DNA of 38,013 nucleotides from Cloacimonetes bacterium SCGC AAA252-N17 (lineage in GTDB: Bacteria > Cloacimonadota > Cloacimonadia > JGIOTU-2): the NCBI GenBank assembly GCA_000404785.1, contig ASNI01000024.1, positions 1 through 38,013 on the forward strand. Direction: 5' to 3'. The position numbers and the translations under genes are program-made. Below are positions 1 to 8,656 of the stretch, piece after piece. How positions within the stretch are numbered: the first letter of the stretch is position 1; each line of letters opens with the position of its first letter. A model generated the notes under the pieces. That model was not told where the DNA came from, did not search any database, and worked only from the letters and a program-made list of their open reading frames with translations.

Positions 1-1
1 G

Positions 2-103
2 CGACAGGTAGAGGGGAATTTTTCCCCACATATTAAGAAATTGCGTGAAGAAATTTTCGAACTGAACGTACAGAAAGAAAAGCTGTTTGAGTCACGAGCA
101 TAG
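2..103 (+). CDS. C-terminal tail of an unidentified protein (5' truncated)
   Basis: An open frame runs from the window edge to a TAG at 101-103 and encodes about 33 residues ending in a charged, helix-prone tail (PHIKKLREEIFELNVQKEKL). It lies on the same strand as the carboxyltransferase operon, 267 bp upstream, so it may belong to the same propionate/methylmalonyl-CoA cluster, but that is only inference from position. I do not recognise the family from so short a piece. The gap from 104 to 370 shows AT-rich sequence without an identifiable gene or a convincing promoter. Confidence 0.4.
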   Translation, partial: RQVEGNFSPHIKKLREEIFELNVQKEKLFESRA

Positions 104-370
104 GGACGAGTTCTTTTCTTTTAGTGAAGTGACGAAAATTTTTAGTATTTTCTTGATAAGCGGGTGATTCTTTTGCTTCGTTTTCTCGTCAAGGAGAAAA
201 TGAAAATGTATATCCATATGTGAAATTCCATATTGTGTAGTGCAGTCCTTAATTTAGCAAAAATTATAAGTTAATTTGTCATGTTCATTATCTTTTTCCT
301 TTACATTTTGGAGGTACATTTTTTTTTTACCAACTCGTATAGTTGAAAAATTTATAAGTCTGGAGATAAC

Positions 371-1927
371 ATGAAAGTATCTGAAAAAATAGAGCATTTA
401 AAGCAAAAAAAAGCTAAGATCAAAGAGATGGGCGGTAAAGCTCGCATAGAGAAGCAACACGCAAAACACAAGCTTACTGCCCGCGAGCGACTTGACCTTT
501 TATTTGATGAAGGTACGTTCCGCGAAATATACATGATGGTAAAGCACCGTTCCACGAATTTCAATATGCCCACCACAGAAATTCCATCTGATGGGGTTAT
601 CACAGGTCACGGACTGGTAAATGGTCGTCCAATTTTTGCCTATGCTCAGGATTTTACATGCCGCGGTGGTTCTCTTGGAGAAAAACACGCCGAGAAAATC
701 GTAAAGATAATGGACCTTGCCATGAAAGCAGGTGTACCGATCATTGGAATGAGCGATTCGGGTGGTGCTCGTGTGGAAGAAGGAATTGATTCATTAAAAG
801 GTTATGGAGACATTTTCTTCCTTAATTCCAGAGCTTCAGGTGTAATACCGCAGATATCTTTAATTATGGGACCAACAGCCGGTGGTTCTGTTTATTCACC
901 TGCAATGACAGATTTTATATTTATGGTGAAAAATAGCAGTTATATGTTCATCACCGGACCAAGCGTTATCAAGTCTGTTACGGGAGAAGAAACCACATTT
1001 GAAGATCTGGGTGGTGCAGTGACCAATAGCACCAAAAGCGGGAATGCTCATTTTGCCTGTGAAAGTGATGAAGACGCTATAGAACAGGTAAAAATACTGC
1101 TTAGTTATATTCCCAATAACAACCTGGAAGATCCACCGGTCATCCCTATGGGAGATGACCCCGGCAGACTGTGTCCTGAACTGGATACGATCATTCCGGA
1201 TAATCCAAAAGCCGGTTACGATATGAGGGATGTTATTCATTCTATTCTTGACCGTGGAGAATTTTACGAAATTCACGAACATTTTGCCAAAAACGCAGTT
1301 ATAGGTCTTGGCCGGTTGAACGGTAAAACTGTGGGCATAATTGCCAACCAGCCACTTGTTCTGGCAGGGTGCCTGGATATCAATGCTTCTGATAAGATCG
1401 CTCGTTTCATTCGCTTCTGCGATGCCTTCAATATTCCACTTATCACTTTTGTTGATGTGCCCGGATATCTACCCGGATGCGAACAGGAATGGGGCGGGAT
1501 TATCCGTCATGGAGCAAAGATCCTCTGGAGTTATTCCGAAGCTACAGTTCCCAAATTCACCGTTACCACCAGGAAAAGTTATGGTGGCGGTTACATTGCT
1601 ATGAGTTCTCAACATCTTGGAGTAGATGCACTTTTTGCCTGGCCCTCTGCAGAAATTGCAGTAATGGGTGCTCCAGGAGCGGTCAATATTGTGGCAAGCT
1701 ACAAGAAAGAGATCAAAGAGTCAAAAGATCCGGACGCCACAAGACAGAAAAAAATAAAAGAGTACGAAGAACTTTTCAATAATCCCTACACCGCAGCAGA
1801 ACGTGGATATATAGATGCTGTAATTCAACCCTGTGAAACCCGTATAAGACTTATTGATGCGCTGGAGATACTTCATACAAAGAAAGAAAACGTACCGCCA
1901 AGAAAACACGGAAACATTCCCCTATAA
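371..1927 (+). CDS. mmdA: Acyl-CoA carboxylase / methylmalonyl-CoA carboxyltransferase, 12S-type beta subunit
   Basis: The 518-aa protein has the full length of the biotin-dependent carboxyltransferase family (PccB, MmdA, transcarboxylase 12S). Both crotonase-like halves are visible. The N-terminal half has SGGARVEEGIDSL near residue 130 and the oxyanion loop GPTAGGSVYSPAMTDF near 170. The C-terminal half has VDVPGYLPG, GGGYIAMSS and AEIAVMGAPGAV near 427. The family moves a carboxyl group between biotin and an acyl-CoA, here most likely methylmalonyl-CoA/propionyl-CoA. A GGAG sits 5 bases before the ATG. The next genes encode a small companion and a biotinylated 5S-type subunit, so the enzyme is probably a pyruvate:methylmalonyl-CoA transcarboxylase or a decarboxylase. 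No biotin carboxylase lies nearby, which argues against an ATP-dependent propionyl-CoA carboxylase encoded here alone. The gene symbol is by family. Confidence 0.9.
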   Translation: MKVSEKIEHLKQKKAKIKEMGGKARIEKQHAKHKLTARERLDLLFDEGTFREIYMMVKHRSTNFNMPTTEIPSDGVITGHGLVNGRPIFAYAQDFTCRGGSLGEKHAEKIVKIMDLAMKAGVPIIGMSDSGGARVEEGIDSLKGYGDIFFLNSRASGVIPQISLIMGPTAGGSVYSPAMTDFIFMVKNSSYMFITGPSVIKSVTGEETTFEDLGGAVTNSTKSGNAHFACESDEDAIEQVKILLSYIPNNNLEDPPVIPMGDDPGRLCPELDTIIPDNPKAGYDMRDVIHSILDRGEFYEIHEHFAKNAVIGLGRLNGKTVGIIANQPLVLAGCLDINASDKIARFIRFCDAFNIPLITFVDVPGYLPGCEQEWGGIIRHGAKILWSYSEATVPKFTVTTRKSYGGGYIAMSSQHLGVDALFAWPSAEIAVMGAPGAVNIVASYKKEIKESKDPDATRQKKIKEYEELFNNPYTAAERGYIDAVIQPCETRIRLIDALEILHTKKENVPPRKHGNIPL

Positions 1928-1936
1928 GATTTTAAC

Positions 1937-2128
1937 GTGGATAAAAATAAAAAGCTTCGAGCTGCCATCGCCGGTGTAATGCAATTCCTCAGACAGGAGG
2001 AAGAAAATAACAACAAAAAGAAAAATAACCGCTGGGGGATGTCTGGAAGAAAGATAATCATGCACAATCGTATGTTAGTGCAGAGAAGAAATTTTAAACG
2101 TTGTAGCGTAATATGGAGAAATAAATGA
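1937..2128 (+). CDS. Small carboxyltransferase-associated protein (OadG/MmdD-like tail without membrane anchor)
   Basis: This 63-aa basic protein starts at GTG 1937, 9 bp after the beta subunit, and its TGA overlaps the next ATG (ATGA at 2125-2128), so it is translationally coupled on both sides. The segment LRAAIAGVMQFLRQEEE resembles the conserved IAAAIAAxxxY(L) helix found in small subunits of Na+-pumping decarboxylases (OadG, MmdD). The stretch WGMSGRKIIMHNRMLVQRR resembles their C-terminal W..xGR..xM..R tail. No transmembrane segment is present, unlike OadG. By position and motif it probably holds the carboxyltransferase subunits together; this role is inferred. The GTG start has only a weak ribosome site, as expected for coupled translation. 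Confidence 0.7.
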   Translation: MDKNKKLRAAIAGVMQFLRQEEENNNKKKNNRWGMSGRKIIMHNRMLVQRRNFKRCSVIWRNK

Positions 2129-4041
2129 AATTTGATAAACATGGCATTTTGGAAATGGCAAAGAGGAATTATGAGATTGACCGCCCAAAAGCTTCAAATC
2201 CTGTCAAGATACAGGATCTTAGTTTCCGCGATGGACATCAGAGTATTTTTGCTACACGCGGCAGAACAGAAGACATGCTGCCCGTCGCTGATATGATGGA
2301 TGAGATCGGATTCTATTCCATGGAAGTGTGGGGTGGAGCTACTTTTGATACAATGCACAGATTCTTGAATGAAGATCCATGGGAAAGGATCAGAACTCTA
2401 AAAAAATATATTAAGAAAACTCCTCTCTCGATGCTGCTCAGAGGTCAAAATCTTGTGGGCTACCGAAATTATGCAGATGATGTTGTGGAAGCATTCGTCC
2501 AACGAGCCTGCGATAACGGGATCGATATTTTCCGCATGTTCGATGCACTTAATGATTTTAGAAATTTTGAAACTGCTGTAAGAATTATAAAAAGAAACAG
2601 CAGACATTTCCAGGGTGCTATATGCTATTCTCTAACCGAACCCCGCTTGGGTGGCGAAACATATAATCTGAATTATTACCTGGTAAAAGCTAAACAACTC
2701 GAGGAAATCGGCGCTGATACAATCTGTATAAAAGACATGGCCGGCTTGATCTCACCCTATGATGCATACAATCTGGTCAGAGCTTTGAAAGCACAGACTG
2801 ACATCCCCATTCATCTGCACACCCACTTCACTTCAGGAATGGGTGACCTAGCAATTTTCAAGGCAATTGAAGCAGGTGTGGATATTGTTGATACTTGCAT
2901 GGCTCCATATGCTTATCGAACTTCTCATCCGGCTGTAGAACCAATAGTTGTGTCTCTTTTGGGAACGAACAGGGATACAGGCTTTGATATAGAAAAATTG
3001 GCTAAAATCGATAAAGAAATGGAAAAATATATTCCCAAATATAAACACCTGCTCGATGATACAAAAAATGCCATCATTGATATTAATGTTATACTTCATC
3101 AAACCCCCGGCGGAATGCTATCAAATCTGGTAAATCAGCTACGAGAGATGGATGCTCTAGACAAGTTGGATGATGTATTCGAAGCTCTGCCAAAAGTAAG
3201 AAAGCAACTAGGACAAGTCCCATTGGTTACTCCTACCAGTCAGATCATTGGAATTCAAACCGTAAATAATGTGCTCTTTGACAAAGAAGAGGGAGAATAT
3301 TCTCAGATAACAGAACAGGTAAAGGACCTCTGTTTCGGATTATACGGAAAGACTACACTTCCCATTGATAAAGAAGTTCAGAAAAAAGCTTTGAAAGGAT
3401 ATCCTCGAGGAGAAACACCGATTACCACTCGACCGGGTGATACTCTGGAACCGGAACTTCCCAAAGTGAAGAAAGAGGTTAAAGGACTGGCAAAAGATCT
3501 GGATGACGAAATTATCTGCGCACTTTATCCTGTAACTGGAAAACGCTTTCTGAAATGGAAATATGGTTTGGAAGAAGTTCCTGATGATGTAAAACCTAAA
3601 ACCCTGGAAGAGGTGGAAAAAGATAAGGAAATAGTACGGAAAGCTCTTTCCGGTGAACTCACAGCTAAAGCCAGCAAAGATAAACCTACCAACCTGCGCT
3701 CATTTGATGTGTATGTGGATGGTGAATATTTTAATGTGGAAGTAGCCGATCCCAACGCACGCTGTGTTAGCGTAAGCTTCATTAAAAAGGAAAAGAAAAC
3801 TGTAGAAACAGACGAATCGGTCAACCTGCGTGCCCCTATTCACGGTATGATCATCGAGTACAAAAAGGAAGTGGGAGATAAGGTAAAAGCCGGAGAAACC
3901 GTAGTCGTGCTGGAAGCAATGAAGATGTACAATAACCTGGCAGCACCCTGCGATGGTGAGATCAAGGAAATTGATTTTGAAGTTGGTGAGTCAGTTAAAA
4001 AAGGTGATGTTTTGTGTTATATTAAACCGGAGAAAAAATAG
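2125..4041 (+). CDS. Pyruvate carboxyltransferase (5S-type) fused to biotin carrier domain
   Basis: The 638-aa protein matches pyruvate carboxylase subunit B / oxaloacetate decarboxylase alpha / transcarboxylase 5S. The N-terminal TIM barrel carries the metal-site motif LSFRDGHQSIFATR near residue 30 and IHLHTHFTSGMG near 230. It is followed by the conserved carboxylase domain (QTPGGMLSNLVNQLRE) and, at the C-terminus, a biotinyl domain with VLEAMKM, in which Lys600 is the expected biotinylation site. The enzyme moves CO2 between pyruvate/oxaloacetate and biotin. Together with the upstream 12S-type subunit it could form a complete transcarboxylase in which the classical 5S and 1.3S chains are fused. 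No membrane beta subunit is seen in the window, so Na+-pump coupling cannot be shown. The stop is TAG, followed shortly by TAA TAA. Confidence 0.9.
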   Translation: MKFDKHGILEMAKRNYEIDRPKASNPVKIQDLSFRDGHQSIFATRGRTEDMLPVADMMDEIGFYSMEVWGGATFDTMHRFLNEDPWERIRTLKKYIKKTPLSMLLRGQNLVGYRNYADDVVEAFVQRACDNGIDIFRMFDALNDFRNFETAVRIIKRNSRHFQGAICYSLTEPRLGGETYNLNYYLVKAKQLEEIGADTICIKDMAGLISPYDAYNLVRALKAQTDIPIHLHTHFTSGMGDLAIFKAIEAGVDIVDTCMAPYAYRTSHPAVEPIVVSLLGTNRDTGFDIEKLAKIDKEMEKYIPKYKHLLDDTKNAIIDINVILHQTPGGMLSNLVNQLREMDALDKLDDVFEALPKVRKQLGQVPLVTPTSQIIGIQTVNNVLFDKEEGEYSQITEQVKDLCFGLYGKTTLPIDKEVQKKALKGYPRGETPITTRPGDTLEPELPKVKKEVKGLAKDLDDEIICALYPVTGKRFLKWKYGLEEVPDDVKPKTLEEVEKDKEIVRKALSGELTAKASKDKPTNLRSFDVYVDGEYFNVEVADPNARCVSVSFIKKEKKTVETDESVNLRAPIHGMIIEYKKEVGDKVKAGETVVVLEAMKMYNNLAAPCDGEIKEIDFEVGESVKKGDVLCYIKPEKK

Positions 4042-4360
4042 CTGTAATAAAGAAACCTGAATAAAATATTCACCACCAGTCTTCGTTGCCCTTCAGTCTT
4101 CGCTACGCTACGCCCTTACAGGACGCCTTGGCAGGCAGAGAGCATAGAAAGGTTAAAAAAATAATATAGCAATAAATTGAGCAAAAATCTAAATAAGATA
4201 AACACTAACAATAACTCTTCTACTACAGCTTGAACCGAACGTGTTTCAGGCAGGTTCAGCGTGACAATTGTCTGAGTGAGATGACAAATTTTGAAATAAT
4301 TTCATTTTTTCCTTGCATATTTTTTTCAATAGTTTAGGAAAAGAGATAAAGGCGGTTTAT
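4042..4360. other. Gene-free spacer with eroded dispersed repeats
   Basis: No coding frame of note is seen. Two repeat-like stretches stand out. One, near 4080-4140, contains CTACGCTACGCCC and resembles the CTACGCTGCGC stretch in the spacer at about 32780. The other, near 4230-4267, ends in GTTCAGCGTGACAATTG and belongs to the TGTCA/TGACA-type remnants that recur at about 12861, 17931 and 37951. I see no T-tailed hairpin that would be a clear terminator for the carboxyltransferase operon. Confidence 0.4.
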
Positions 4361-5851
4361 ATGTTAGAAAAAATTGGAATATTTTTATGCCTTATGCTTT
4401 TTTCAACCAACCTCTGGGCGGAAACCCTTGAACCCTCGCTCGCAGGTACATGGTATCCCGGTTCAAAAAAAGAGCTGGAAGGCATGCTGACCAAATTCTT
4501 CAATAATGCTGATCTCGGAAAGAATAAAGATATCGTTCCCCTCGGCATTATCTCTCCTCACGCAGGTCTTGTCTATTCCGGTCCCATTGCTGCCTATGGC
4601 TATTCACTGCTGAAAAACGGAAATTTTGATACAGTCATTATCATGGCAACAAGCCATCGCTACAATGCAGGAAAAGTAAGCATATACAATGGAGACAAAG
4701 TGAAATCTCCCCTCGGTACCTCAAAAGTTAATAAGGAAATTGTGCAAAAACTGATCGCAGCTGACCCCGATTTCGAGTCCATTCTCCAGGTCTTTACCGG
4801 CGGAGAAAACAGCTTTGAAATCCAGCTTCCTTTTGTGCAATACCAGCTTCCGGACGCACAGATAGTACCAATTATGACTGCAACAAACGATTACTCACTT
4901 CTTGATGTCCTAGCTGAAACGCTGATTTCAATTCTCGAAAATATGGATAAAAAGGTGGCGATTGTTGCCAGCTCTGACATGGCGCATTTTCATCCTTATA
5001 AAGAAACTGTGAACATTGATCAGCACACTATTGATTTAGTGCTCAGCATGGATATCAATGAACTTAAAAAGGAAGTGCAGAGAGGAAAATGCGAACTATG
5101 TGGCTTTCATTCTGTTTATCCTTTCATGAAAGTGATGAAGCACTTTGGTGCAGACAAACCCATAATGCTGGCTTATCAGAATTCTGCTGATATTACAGGT
5201 GATCGGTATTCCTCACATATTGTGGGATATTCTTCGATCGTGTTCCCTGAGTCGGAATCCGGAATGCAGAAAAAAGTTAAAGCTTCTGAAGGAGTATATT
5301 CAAAAGAAGAAAAGAAATATCTCCTCGATCTGGCGCGAAATAGTATCACCTACTATCTGGAAAATGGAAAGAGATTTAAACCGGAAAAACCTGATGATGA
5401 GAAGCTTTCTGAAGAACGGGCTGTGTTCGTTACATTGAATAAGCAAGGCGATCTTCGCGGGTGTATTGGGCACATGCATGCACAGATGCCGCTGTATCTG
5501 GCTGTGTCTAAAATGGCTGTGTCAGCAGCTTGTGAAGACCCTCGCTTTCCTAAGGTTAAAGAGAAAGAGCTCAAAGAAATTGATATCGAGATCTCAGTGC
5601 TTACTCCTATGGAGCAGATCACGGACTGGAAGCAGATACGCATGGGTATTGACGGCGTGTGGATAAAAAAGGGATGGCGGAGCGGCGTGTTCCTTCCGCA
5701 GGTTGCAACTGATACCGGCTGGGACAGAGTGACTTTTCTGGAAAATCTCTGCGCCCACAAAGCAGGTCTACCGAGAGATGCCTACAAAGATCCGAGCACA
5801 GAAATCTACATTTACCAGGTTGAAAAGTTCAGCGAGGATGAGTTCGATTAA
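4361..5851 (+). CDS. Exported MEMO1-AMMECR1 fusion (AmmeMemoRadiSam system B+A)
   Basis: From ATG 4361 (AAAGGCGG at 4348-4354) the protein has 496 aa and begins with a signal peptide, with a likely cut after NLWA at residue 20. An upstream in-frame TTG at 4313 would bury this signal, so I reject it. The first 300 residues are a MEMO1/dioxygenase-like domain with candidate metal ligands in SPHAGLVYSG (His near 67), ATSHRYN, DMAHFHP and the CGFH segment. The last 180 residues are AMMECR1, with the hallmark LRGCIG near 365. In many genomes these two are separate genes next to a radical SAM enzyme; none is seen here. Biochemical function is unsettled; redox or metal handling has been proposed for MEMO1. 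Its TAA overlaps the TAA of the opposing thioesterase gene. Confidence 0.88.
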   Translation: MLEKIGIFLCLMLFSTNLWAETLEPSLAGTWYPGSKKELEGMLTKFFNNADLGKNKDIVPLGIISPHAGLVYSGPIAAYGYSLLKNGNFDTVIIMATSHRYNAGKVSIYNGDKVKSPLGTSKVNKEIVQKLIAADPDFESILQVFTGGENSFEIQLPFVQYQLPDAQIVPIMTATNDYSLLDVLAETLISILENMDKKVAIVASSDMAHFHPYKETVNIDQHTIDLVLSMDINELKKEVQRGKCELCGFHSVYPFMKVMKHFGADKPIMLAYQNSADITGDRYSSHIVGYSSIVFPESESGMQKKVKASEGVYSKEEKKYLLDLARNSITYYLENGKRFKPEKPDDEKLSEERAVFVTLNKQGDLRGCIGHMHAQMPLYLAVSKMAVSAACEDPRFPKVKEKELKEIDIEISVLTPMEQITDWKQIRMGIDGVWIKKGWRSGVFLPQVATDTGWDRVTFLENLCAHKAGLPRDAYKDPSTEIYIYQVEKFSEDEFD

Positions 5852-6324
5852 TCCTTAAAAAATTCCTCATATTCAGGATAGTAGAAGTGCTTCTCTGCCT
5901 TCTCTTTAGAAAAGGTAAAATAGGTCACATATCCCTCTGCACAGAGCGTGTCATTCGCATCGAGAAGCTGAACATACACAGTATAGAGATTTCGTCTCTT
6001 CGTATGAAGCTTCGCCCGGAGTGTGATCGTTCCTTTGTTCACGTAAACAGATTTCTTAAATCTTACTTCAAGTTTAGAAGTGACTCCGGTAACTTTGCCC
6101 TTTATCAGAACAACCCAGCTTCCGATCTCATCTATAAGAGCGGATTGTATGCCGCCATGCAGCACGTTGAAATAACCCTGAAAAAAATCTTTGGGCTCCC
6201 ACTTAGAGACAATTTCATCACCATCTTCATAAAATGTCATCTGCAGACCATGCTCATTGTTGGGTGCGCACCCGAAGCAGTAGTAACCATTATACTTATT
6301 ATAAGGATTCAAGATTTCACGCAT
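5848..6324 (-). CDS. PaaI-type hotdog thioesterase
   Basis: The 158-aa protein carries the signature of PaaI/4HBT hotdog thioesterases: CFGCAPNNEHGLQM at 16-29 and VLHGGIQSALIDE at 54-66, with the HGG turn and acidic Asp/Glu expected to activate water. It probably hydrolyses an acyl-CoA in the cytoplasm; the substrate cannot be read from sequence. An AAGAAGG ribosome site lies 5 bases before the ATG. The gene is convergent with the MEMO1-AMMECR1 gene: the two stop codons share bases 5849-5850, so there is no room for a conventional terminator between them. It is divergent from the MATE gene, with 114 bp between the starts. Confidence 0.82.
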   Translation of the reverse strand: MREILNPYNKYNGYYCFGCAPNNEHGLQMTFYEDGDEIVSKWEPKDFFQGYFNVLHGGIQSALIDEIGSWVVLIKGKVTGVTSKLEVRFKKSVYVNKGTITLRAKLHTKRRNLYTVYVQLLDANDTLCAEGYVTYFTFSKEKAEKHFYYPEYEEFFKD

Positions 6325-6438
6325 AAAACCTTCTTTTTAATTTTAGAATTTTATTTTTGCACATTTCTTATCAAGTTTTTCTCATTAGCTTGACGAAAAA
6401 TATCTCACTTTTTCAATTCCTCAGGAAAGTTGGAATAG

Positions 6439-7812
6439 ATGAATAATACTAGAGCAAAACTTATTGATGGTCCTATTGGCAAGCTGCTGATCAAGCTCAC
6501 TGCTCCTATGATAGTGGGTATGCTCGGCATGGTTGCATTCAACCTTGTAGACACTTTCTTTGTAGGAAGATTGGGAGCCACACAACTCGCTGCCCTCAGC
6601 TTTACCTTTCCTGTCATACTCGTTGTGAACAGCATAGCACTCGGTGTGGGAATGGGTGCTTCTGCGATAATCTCACGCGCTATCGGCGAGGGTGACACTT
6701 ACAAGGTTCGAAGAATTACCACAGATGGTCTAATGCTCGCAATTGTGCTTGTTTTCATCTTTGTGATCATCGGACTTTCTACGATCGGTCCGCTTTTCAA
6801 ACTTCTCGGCGCAACACCCCAGGTGCTCCCCTACATCAAACAATATATGGGCATCTGGTACTTTGGGATGTTCTTCGTGCTCATTCCAATGGTCGGCAAT
6901 AATGCGATACGCGCAACAGGCGATACGAAAATTCCTAGCGCAATTATGGTTGTGGCAGTGATAATGAATTTCATTATGGACCCGATGCTTATTTTTGGAC
7001 TCGGACCTTTCCCTGCTCTTGGAATTCGTGGTGCTGCGATCTCAACTGTTATTGCGCGTTTCAGTGCATCTGTTGCAGCAACATGGGTGCTTGTTCGTAG
7101 AGATAGAATGGTAACGTTTGAGCGGACTCCTCTGCGTGAAATATTTGCATCATGGAAAGCGATCCTCTTTATTGGCGTTCCTATTGCAGGAGCACGGATG
7201 ATCCTACCCATCTCTTTTGGTATAATGACAAGGTTAATTTCTGCTTATGGTCCCAAAGCTGTTGCTGGATTTGGCGTTGCTTCCAGGATCGAGTTCTTTG
7301 CACTTGCTGTGATACGAGCTCTCTCTTCAGTATTCGGTCCTTTTATCGGGCAAAATCTTGGAGCGAAGCTTTTTGATAGAGTAAAAAGGGGACTGCAACT
7401 TGCTGAACTGTTTTCCCTTGTATGGGGTTTCGGTTCCTTTATTATTCTCTTTATTTTTGCCAAACCCATCGCCGGCATCTTTAGCAAAGATCCAGTGGTC
7501 ATAGAAACGATCATAAAATATTTGTCCATCGTTCCTCTTGGTTATGGCTTACAGGGTGTGCTGCTTCTGTGTAATGTGTCGCTCAATGTATTGCAAAAGC
7601 CATTTCATGCTGCCGGACTGGTCACTATTCAGATGTTCGTGCTCTATATTCCTCTTGCCTATCTCGGATCGCATATTCTTCAAATTCAGGGTGCTTTCAT
7701 CGGGATAACTGTCGCTTACTGCATTGCGGGAATTTTATCCCATTTCTTTACAGTGGATCATATCAAAAAGGCCGAAGAAAAGATCATTGCCGATTCGACT
7801 CATAGCGAATAA
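6439..7812 (+). CDS. MATE family efflux transporter
   Basis: The 457-aa, strongly hydrophobic protein has the usual MATE length and about twelve membrane helices. The typical opening PMIVGMLGMVAFNLVDTFFVG is followed by GVGMGASAIISRAIGEGD. The second half repeats the pattern (GPKAVAGFGVASRIEFFALA...SVFGPFIGQNLGA). It should export organic cations or drugs in exchange for Na+ or H+ at the inner membrane; the substrate is not predictable. AGGAAAG lies about 10 bases before the start. The stop is immediately followed by the left RAYT-associated repeat, whose first hairpin may influence the mRNA 3' end. Confidence 0.9.
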   Translation: MNNTRAKLIDGPIGKLLIKLTAPMIVGMLGMVAFNLVDTFFVGRLGATQLAALSFTFPVILVVNSIALGVGMGASAIISRAIGEGDTYKVRRITTDGLMLAIVLVFIFVIIGLSTIGPLFKLLGATPQVLPYIKQYMGIWYFGMFFVLIPMVGNNAIRATGDTKIPSAIMVVAVIMNFIMDPMLIFGLGPFPALGIRGAAISTVIARFSASVAATWVLVRRDRMVTFERTPLREIFASWKAILFIGVPIAGARMILPISFGIMTRLISAYGPKAVAGFGVASRIEFFALAVIRALSSVFGPFIGQNLGAKLFDRVKRGLQLAELFSLVWGFGSFIILFIFAKPIAGIFSKDPVVIETIIKYLSIVPLGYGLQGVLLLCNVSLNVLQKPFHAAGLVTIQMFVLYIPLAYLGSHILQIQGAFIGITVAYCIAGILSHFFTVDHIKKAEEKIIADSTHSE

Positions 7813-7813
7813 T

Positions 7814-7900
7814 CTTTGCGAAAGTTTCTTCCTTTCGCAAAGTTGGTGGTGTTCAAAATTAACTTTGCAAAATACCCAAAGCTTTCGCAAAGAGACGAGA
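7814..7900 (+). repeat. Left RAYT-associated double-hairpin repeat
   Basis: This 87-bp unit starts one base after the MATE stop. Hairpin 1 is a perfect 11-bp stem, CTTTGCGAAAG (7814-7824) with CTTTCGCAAAG (7832-7842) and loop TTTCTTC. Hairpin 2 uses the same stem sequences (7863-7873 and 7882-7892) but its left arm carries two changes. The unit ends in AGAGACGAGA, 6 bp before the ATG of the transposase. It is identical at 84 of 87 positions, by eye, to the unit at 8485-8571. Confidence 0.85.
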
Positions 7901-7906
7901 TAAATC

Positions 7907-8470
7907 ATGAAATATTATAAAGATAATTACTACCATATTTTCAACAGAGGATGCAACAAGCAGCCAATCTTCTTTTCTGATGATAATTACATTTATCTTC
8001 TCAAAAAAATAAAAGAAAGCTATCAAGAAATTGGAATTAATATTCTCGCATATTGCTTTATGCCAAATCATTATCATTTTTTGATACAACAGATGACTTA
8101 TAAACCAGTTTCAGATTGGCTCCGCAAGATATTTGGAGGATATACTCAAGCTATTAATAAACAGCAACAAAGAAGAGGCACACTTTTTGAAGGAAGAGCG
8201 AAAGCTATTCTTGTCGATAAAGAAGAATATCTAATCCATCTTATGAGATACATCCATAATAATCCCGTGAAAGCTGACTTAGTAAATAATTCACAAGATT
8301 GGAAATATTCCAATTATTTGGAATGTGCTGGTATTCGAGCTGGTTCACTGTATAATAAGAAATTCATCATTCAAAATTTTAGCTCGAGAATCGAATACAA
8401 AAAGTATTTTGAAGACTACCAAGCCGAAAGCAAAATATTAAAAGCATTGGATAAATATCTTATTGATTGA
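7907..8470 (+). CDS. REP-associated tyrosine transposase (RAYT, IS200-like Y1 family)
   Basis: The 187-aa protein is a Transposase_17/Y1 HUH endonuclease. It has NYYHIFNRG at 7-15, the HUH metal motif in CFMPNHYHFLIQ (His55 and His57), the probable nucleophile Tyr79 in GGYTQAINK, and the RAYT-typical LFEGRAKA and RYIHNNPVKADLV. RAYTs are domesticated single-strand transposases thought to process or spread REP-type palindromes. Here the gene lies between two nearly identical double-hairpin repeats, as expected for a RAYT/REPtron unit. The ribosome site is weak (GACGAGA, contributed by the end of the left repeat). The frame is intact, so it may be active. Confidence 0.87.
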   Translation: MKYYKDNYYHIFNRGCNKQPIFFSDDNYIYLLKKIKESYQEIGINILAYCFMPNHYHFLIQQMTYKPVSDWLRKIFGGYTQAINKQQQRRGTLFEGRAKAILVDKEEYLIHLMRYIHNNPVKADLVNNSQDWKYSNYLECAGIRAGSLYNKKFIIQNFSSRIEYKKYFEDYQAESKILKALDKYLID

Positions 8471-8484
8471 ATTGAAGATGAATC

Positions 8485-8571
8485 CTTTGCGAAAGTTTCT
8501 TCCTTTCGCAAAGTTGCTGGTGTTCAAAATTAACTTTGCGAAAGACCCAAAGCTTTCGCAAAGAGACGAGA
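8485..8571 (+). repeat. Right RAYT-associated double-hairpin repeat
   Basis: This is a direct copy of the unit at 7814-7900, beginning 14 bp after the transposase stop. Hairpin 1 is 8485-8495 with 8503-8513. Hairpin 2 is 8534-8544 with 8553-8563 and is a perfect 11-bp stem here, with loop ACCCAAAG. Because both hairpins are perfect, this copy looks closer to the parental repeat than the left one. The same orientation on both sides of the gene gives the whole unit 7814-8571 a repeat-gene-repeat structure. Confidence 0.85.
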
Positions 8572-8656
8572 AAATTGAGCATGATAATTTAAAATTAAAA
8601 AATTGACTTAATTTGACGATTTTCAGTACATTACAGAAAATTGAATAGGAGGTCAT

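Noticed and set aside
4313..4360. TTG start extending the MEMO1-AMMECR1 protein by 16 residues
   Set aside because: ATG 4361 has a good ribosome site and places the signal peptide at the N-terminus.
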